Positions 59,962 to 64,000 of a DNA stretch of 64,000 nt are shown here, one piece after another. Numbering within the stretch: position 1 is the first letter of the stretch; every line of letters begins with the position of its first letter. This stretch comes from Cohaesibacter haloalkalitolerans. Its GTDB lineage: Bacteria; Pseudomonadota; Alphaproteobacteria; Rhizobiales; Cohaesibacteraceae. The position numbers were made by a program, and so were the translations under genes. The stretch lies in assembly GCF_003574655.1 (NCBI RefSeq), contig NZ_QNUM01000005.1:62001-126000 (forward strand), written 5' to 3'. The notes beneath the pieces were generated by a model. That model was not told the origin of the DNA. It saw only the letters and a list, made by a program, of their open reading frames with translations, and made no database searches.

Positions 59962-60984
59962 ATGATTGCGTACAAGAGCCAGGTAAGAGCGGCTGTGTCC
60001 AAGGCGGGCACGATTGCTGTTACCCTTCTGGGTCTTCTTACACTGACATTCATCATTGGCAGGGTCATGCCCAATGACCCGGTGCGTGCCATCGTGGGGG
60101 AAGAGGCAACGCGCGAAGTCTATGAGAATGTCTATCGGCAGCTTGGTCTTGATCGCCCCATGTGGGAGCAGTTCTACAAATATCTGCATGATGTGGTCAC
60201 GCTGGATCTGGGCAATTCGGTTCGCACCGGACAGCCTGTGCTGGAAGACATCATCCATGTCATGCCCGCCACCATCGAGCTGGCGTTGTTCGCCATTATC
60301 ATCAGTGCGACCCTCGGTGTAACACTGGGCATGGTCGCCGCCGTCAACAAGGACCGCTGGCCGGATCATCTCATCCGCGTTTTTAGCCTGATGGGCCATT
60401 CCATGCCGATCTTCTGGACCGGGATGATCGCGCTCATCGTCTTCTATGCAAAACTTGGTTGGGTTGGCGGTTCTGGCCGCATGAGCCAGTTCTACATTGG
60501 GCTTGAACCCAACGCGACAGGCTTCCTGTTGCTCGACAGTGCCATGGCCGGTGAGTGGGACATCTTCCGCAGTGCGCTGCAACACATCATTCTGCCAGCT
60601 TCCCTGCTGGGCTATTCCTCTGCTGCCTTCATCACCCGTATGACCCGCAGCTTCATGCTCGATCAGATCAATCAGGAATATATCACCACGGCGCGCGTGA
60701 AGGGCCTCAGCCAGTGCCAGACCATCTGGTTTCACGCCTTCATCAACATCCGCGTCCAGCTGATAACCATTGTCGCGCTGGCATTCGGCACCTTGCTCGA
60801 AGGCTCCATTCTCATTGAAACCGTGTTTGCATGGCCGGGCTTCGGCTCCTATCTCGTCGGCAACCTGATGATTGGCGACATGAATTCCCTGATGACCTGC
60901 GTGTTGATAGTCGGACTTATTTTCACGGTGCTGAACCTGTTGTCCGACATCCTCTATCGCGTGTTTGACCCGAGGACCCGTTAA
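59962..60984 (+). CDS. DppB/NikB-type ABC transporter permease
   Basis: This 340-residue permease is one of a pair for a peptide, opine, nickel or oligosaccharide importer. Helices are seen in TIAVTLLGLLTLTFIIGRVM, IELALFAIIISATLGVTLGM and HSMPIFWTGMIALIVFYAKL. The N-terminal DPVRAIVGEEATREVYENV and the C-terminal LLEGSILIETVFAWPGFGSY followed by GNLMIGDMNSLM are typical of the DppB family. The ATPase-contact loop is TTARVKGLSQCQTIWFHAFI. ATG 59962 is favoured by GGGAGGAG; ATG 59884, 59905 and 59929 are in frame. Substrate unknown. Confidence 0.9.
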   Translation: MIAYKSQVRAAVSKAGTIAVTLLGLLTLTFIIGRVMPNDPVRAIVGEEATREVYENVYRQLGLDRPMWEQFYKYLHDVVTLDLGNSVRTGQPVLEDIIHVMPATIELALFAIIISATLGVTLGMVAAVNKDRWPDHLIRVFSLMGHSMPIFWTGMIALIVFYAKLGWVGGSGRMSQFYIGLEPNATGFLLLDSAMAGEWDIFRSALQHIILPASLLGYSSAAFITRMTRSFMLDQINQEYITTARVKGLSQCQTIWFHAFINIRVQLITIVALAFGTLLEGSILIETVFAWPGFGSYLVGNLMIGDMNSLMTCVLIVGLIFTVLNLLSDILYRVFDPRTR

Positions 60985-60986
60985 TC

Positions 60987-61904
60987 ATGACTGATCTCAA
61001 TATGACACCCGGCGTCAAGCCCGCAGCACAGAAGTCAAAAGCAGCAAAAGCCCAGTGGCTTGTCTCGACGCAAAATCTGGTGCTGTTCCTGCTGAAAAAC
61101 CCGACCTCGGCCTATGGCCTGTTCGTTCTTGCCCTGCTGATCATTCTTGCGTTCATCGGTCCGCTGCTGGCGACTCATGATCCCTATATTCAGGACTTGC
61201 AGAACGCCCTGCAGGCACCAAGTACCGCCCATTATTTCGGCACCGACGAACTGGGGCGCGACATCTACAGCCGCCTCTTGTATGGCACACGCATCTCGCT
61301 GACCATCATCGGCATCGTCTCGGTGATTGTCGGCCCGATTGGCCTCGCCATTGGCACGGTTGCTGGCTACCTCGGGGGCAGGGTGGATACCGTCCTGATG
61401 CGGATCACCGATATCTTCCTGTCGTTCCCCTCGCTGATCCTGTCGCTGGCGTTTGTTGCCGCTCTGGGGCCGAGCCTCTACAACGCCATCATCGCCATTT
61501 CGCTGACGGCATGGCCGCCGATCGCCCGCCTTGCCCGCGCCGAAACGCTGACCTTCCGCCAGACCGACTATATCGCCGCTGCTCGCTTGCAGGGGGCATC
61601 TAGCTTCCGCATTATCTGGCGCTCAATCGTGCCGATGTGCCTGCCGTCGGTGATCATCCGCCTGACCCTCAACATGGCGGTCGTGATCCTTACCGCCGCC
61701 GGTCTCGGCTTCCTCGGCCTTGGTGCCCAGCCGCCGCTGCCCGAGTGGGGTGCCATGATTGCTTCTGGCCGTCGCTACATGATCGACAGCTGGTGGGTGG
61801 TAACCTTCCCCGGCATCGCCATCTTCTGTGTCTCTCTGGGCTTCAACCTGCTTGGAGATGGCCTGCGCGATGCGCTCGACCCCAAACAGCTGAACCGGAG
61901 ATAG
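60987..61904 (+). CDS. DppC/NikC-type ABC transporter permease
   Basis: This 305-residue permease is the partner of the preceding one, starting two bases after its stop. A cytoplasmic N-terminal tail (about 35 residues) precedes the first helix (AYGLFVLALLIILAFIGPLL), then HYFGTDELGRDIYSRLLYGT, a hallmark of the DppC family, and the ATPase-contact loop AARLQGASSFRIIWRSIVPM. The C-terminal GLGFLGLGAQPPLPEWGAMI and FCVSLGFNLLGDGLRDALDP are also typical. It is strongly coupled to its neighbours in one operon. Confidence 0.93.
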   Translation: MTDLNMTPGVKPAAQKSKAAKAQWLVSTQNLVLFLLKNPTSAYGLFVLALLIILAFIGPLLATHDPYIQDLQNALQAPSTAHYFGTDELGRDIYSRLLYGTRISLTIIGIVSVIVGPIGLAIGTVAGYLGGRVDTVLMRITDIFLSFPSLILSLAFVAALGPSLYNAIIAISLTAWPPIARLARAETLTFRQTDYIAAARLQGASSFRIIWRSIVPMCLPSVIIRLTLNMAVVILTAAGLGFLGLGAQPPLPEWGAMIASGRRYMIDSWWVVTFPGIAIFCVSLGFNLLGDGLRDALDPKQLNRR

Positions 61905-61908
61905 ACAG

Positions 61909-62763
61909 ATGCAAGAGATGAACTCCGACACCATTCTCGCGGTCGAGAACCTGTCCATCCGCTATCGCGGTACGCCGACGGATGCGGTGCGCAACGTGAC
62001 CTTCAACCTTGGCCGCGAGCGGCTAGGGATCGTGGGGGAAAGCGGCTCGGGCAAGTCGACGGTTGGCCGCGCTCTGCTCAAGCTGTTGCCAACGGCCGAT
62101 ATCAAGGCCGACCGCATGCAGTTTCGCGATATCGACCTGCTCAACACGCCGGAAAAGGAAATGCTGAAGGTGCGCGGGCGGCGGATTTCGATGATCCTGC
62201 AGGATCCGAAATTCTCCCTCAACCCGATCCAGAAATGCGGGCCACAGGTCGCCGAGGCTTACAGCAACCATATCCGCTGCAGCAAGAAGGAAGCAAAGCA
62301 GCGCACATTGACGATGCTTGAATCCGTGCAGATCCGCGATCCGGAACGGGTCTACGGGCTTTATCCGCACGAGGTTTCCGGCGGTATGGGCCAGCGCATC
62401 ATGATTGCCATGATGTTGCTCACCGATCCGGATGTGGTGATTGCCGACGAACCGACCTCGGCGCTCGATGTGACTGTGCGCCTGCAGGTGCTCGACATCC
62501 TTGATGCGCTGGTGCGCGACAAGGGCATCGGCCTCATCATGATTTCGCACGACCTCAATCTGGTGCGCAATTTCTGTGATCGCGTGCTGATCATGTATGC
62601 GGGGCAGGTCGTGGAAGCGCTCAACGCCAACGAAATGCACAAGGCCCAGCACCCCTACACAAGGGGTCTGCTTGCTGCGCAACCCCATATCGGTGGCCCG
62701 CGCCAACCCTTGCCGGTGCTTGAACGACGCCCCGAATGGCTCGAAGATGTGAAGGTGGTCTGA
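61909..62763 (+). CDS. DppD-type ABC transporter ATP-binding protein
   Basis: This 284-residue ATPase has Walker A in LGIVGESGSGKSTVGRA, the Q-loop in ISMILQDPKFSLNP, signature VSGGMGQRIMIAMM, Walker B in VVIADEPTSALDVTV and the switch His in MISHDLNLVRNF. The C-terminal HPYTRGLLAAQPHI matches the oligopeptide/dipeptide transporter C-terminal motif. ATG 61909 follows the permease stop by four bases; ATG 61918 is an alternative. Its stop overlaps the next ATPase gene. Confidence 0.94.
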   Translation: MQEMNSDTILAVENLSIRYRGTPTDAVRNVTFNLGRERLGIVGESGSGKSTVGRALLKLLPTADIKADRMQFRDIDLLNTPEKEMLKVRGRRISMILQDPKFSLNPIQKCGPQVAEAYSNHIRCSKKEAKQRTLTMLESVQIRDPERVYGLYPHEVSGGMGQRIMIAMMLLTDPDVVIADEPTSALDVTVRLQVLDILDALVRDKGIGLIMISHDLNLVRNFCDRVLIMYAGQVVEALNANEMHKAQHPYTRGLLAAQPHIGGPRQPLPVLERRPEWLEDVKVV

Positions 62764-63512
62764 TGAAAGCGATCTCGTTTGACAAACTCAGAATTCAGCT
62801 CGGATCCGCGCTTATTCTGCCTGGCGTCAGCTTTGATGTGAAAGCCGGGGAATGTTTCGGTCTGGTGGGGGAAAGCGGCTCTGGCAAGTCCACCGTTCTG
62901 CGTTGCATGTCGCTGTTGTTCCATTCCTGGAGCGGAACCATCAGTATCGATGGCAAGTCCGTGAAGGAGATGGGCCCCTTTGAGAGGTGCCGTACCTTCC
63001 AGATGGTGTTTCAGGACCCTTATGGATCGCTTCACCCGCGCCATTCGGTCCGGACGACCCTGTCCGAACCCCTGAAGATCCACAAGCTCGACAATCACAT
63101 CGAGCGCATGGAGCAGGCGCTGATCGAAGTGGGGCTGCCGGTCGACTTCCTCGACCGCTACCCTCATCAGCTCTCCGGCGGCCAGCGTCAGCGTGTGGCC
63201 ATCGCCCGGGCGCTCATTCTGGAGCCGGACATCCTGCTGCTTGACGAGCCGACCTCGGCGCTGGATGTGTCGGTGCAGGCGGAAATCCTCAATCTGCTGG
63301 TCCGGTTGCGCGAGGAGAAGGGCTTCACCTACCTGATCGTCAGTCACGATCTGGCGGTGGTGGATCACATGTGCGACCGGTTTGCCGTCATGCAGGGCGG
63401 CAAGGTCGTTGAGGTTCTGCCGCGTGAAGCCATTCCCGGCAATGAAGCCATCATGCCCTACGCCCGCGAACTGATTGCAGCCAGCCTGCAATATGAGCGG
63501 ACAGTGGAATAG
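62763..63512 (+). CDS. DppF-type ABC transporter ATP-binding protein
   Basis: This 249-residue ATPase is the second nucleotide-binding subunit. It has Walker A in GLVGESGSGKSTVLRC, the Q-loop in QMVFQDPYGSLHPRHSV, signature [14 protein letters not shown], Walker B in ILLLDEPTSALDVSV and the switch His in IVSHDLAVVDHM. It is shorter than typical DppF (about 330) and lacks the extended C-terminal region. ATG overlaps the stop of the previous gene (TGATG). No binding-protein gene lies before or after within the window. Confidence 0.93.
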   Translation: MKAISFDKLRIQLGSALILPGVSFDVKAGECFGLVGESGSGKSTVLRCMSLLFHSWSGTISIDGKSVKEMGPFERCRTFQMVFQDPYGSLHPRHSVRTTLSEPLKIHKLDNHIERMEQALIEVGLPVDFLDRYPHQLSGGQRQRVAIARALILEPDILLLDEPTSALDVSVQAEILNLLVRLREEKGFTYLIVSHDLAVVDHMCDRFAVMQGGKVVEVLPREAIPGNEAIMPYARELIAASLQYERTVE

Positions 63513-63557
63513 CTCCTCATAATAATCCTCCCGGGGCAATGTCGGTTGCCCAACCTC

Positions 63558-63588
63558 AAGGCCTTTGCTTCTCGGCAAAGGCCTTTTC
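63558..63588. terminator. Bidirectional terminator after the ABC importer operon
   Basis: AAGGCCTTTGC (63558-63568) pairs perfectly with GCAAAGGCCTT (63575-63585) around a 6-base loop, with TTC following. It lies between convergent genes and probably serves both. Confidence 0.85.
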
Positions 63589-63607
63589 TCTGCCGCTCTC
63601 CAAGCCG

Positions 63608-64000
63608 TCAGTCGGGCGCAATCCAGTCAATGGACTGGCCGTGCGGCCCGGTCCAGGCAAGGGGCTTGCCATTCCTGCACAGGAGAAATTTGCCGTTTTC
63701 CGGCGCAGTCAACCCGGTGGCAAACTGCGGGAAAACGCGCGGTGACTCATTGCTGAGCCAGACGGCGCCGGAGGCCAGCATATGCGTTGCAAAATCATCC
63801 CGCAGCGGCTGGTGCGGGATGTAGCTGAGCACAGCGGTATGGAAGACTACGAGAGTTGCGTCCTGCGGAGCTTGTGCCATCAGGGCGGTGAGGTCTCGGG
63901 TCAGATCGCCCTTCACCAGCCTTGGCGGATGTTTTCTGGCGATGCGCATGGCGGCCCTCAGTCGCTGAAGGCGCTGATGGTGCTCCGGCCAGACAAGCGT
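63608..64000 (-). CDS. DUF2332 family protein, C-terminal fragment
   Basis: The frame is open from the window edge and ends at 63608, so only about 130 C-terminal residues are present. They begin TLVWPEHHQRLQRLRAAMRI and include DATLVVFHTAVLSYIPHQPL and VWLSNESPRVFP, which resemble the C-terminal part of DUF2332 proteins. The function of this family is unknown. It is convergent with the importer operon. The N-terminal two thirds lie outside the window. Confidence 0.75.
   Translation of the reverse strand, partial: TLVWPEHHQRLQRLRAAMRIARKHPPRLVKGDLTRDLTALMAQAPQDATLVVFHTAVLSYIPHQPLRDDFATHMLASGAVWLSNESPRVFPQFATGLTAPENGKFLLCRNGKPLAWTGPHGQSIDWIAPD

Overview
The window is a continuous, gene-dense stretch of a proteobacterial chromosome, most likely an alphaproteobacterium of the Rhizobiales (Hyphomicrobiales) type. 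The evidence is a fused trpE(G) gene behind a Trp-Trp-Trp leader peptide, an aglR/aglEFGAK alpha-glucoside locus in the order known from Sinorhizobium, an ScfR-type short-chain fatty acyl regulator, and a rhizobial-style C-P lyase cluster with a hexapeptide transferase and a DUF1045 gene. I see no tRNA, rRNA, CRISPR array, insertion sequence or phage gene. Genus assignment is not possible from the sequence alone.

Layout: 1-13.4 kb is core and regulatory: the end of a DegP-like protease, an OmpR-type response regulator and histidine kinase, glnE (glutamine synthetase adenylyltransferase), a PAS sensor kinase, pepN and an ScfR regulator with TTTGCAAA repeats in its own promoter. 13.4-19.3 kb holds a LuxR-type regulator and two tandem 714-residue chemoreceptors. 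19.4-24.7 kb holds the trp attenuator with trpE(G), an amidase, an Lrp/AsnC regulator and a strongly structured, apparently non-coding segment. 24.7-34.5 kb is a sugar locus: a beta-glucosidase and aglR on the minus strand, diverging from aglE-F-G-A-K on the plus strand, with a perfect palindrome in the promoter region. 34.6-44.3 kb is mixed: aminotransferase and cupin regulator (divergent), BASS transporter, PCuAC copper chaperone, a MenA-like prenyltransferase, a DUF4202 protein, a hybrid kinase convergent with a NarL-type regulator, a His-rich small protein and a PEBP-family protein.

44.4-58.7 kb is a complete C-P lyase system: phnF divergent from phnGHIJKL, then a hexapeptide transferase, phnC, phnD, two phnE permeases, a DUF1045 2H-phosphoesterase-like gene, phnM and phnN. 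Together these would import phosphonates (PhnCDE), couple them to ribose triphosphate (PhnGHI, PhnL, PhnM), break the C-P bond (PhnJ with PhnK) and turn the ribosyl product towards PRPP (PhnN). The phnF/phnG gap holds a perfect inverted repeat suited to PhnF and three CTGTCAY elements that look like Pho half-sites. 58.7-64 kb holds a membrane protein, a four-gene peptide/opine/nickel-type ABC importer lacking an adjacent binding-protein gene, and the 3' end of a DUF2332 gene running off the edge.

No wholly new system stands out. The observations most worth testing are regulatory: the 24.48-24.71 kb structured segment, the phn intergenic elements, the ScfR repeat cluster, the trp attenuator and the long inverted repeat before the amidase gene.
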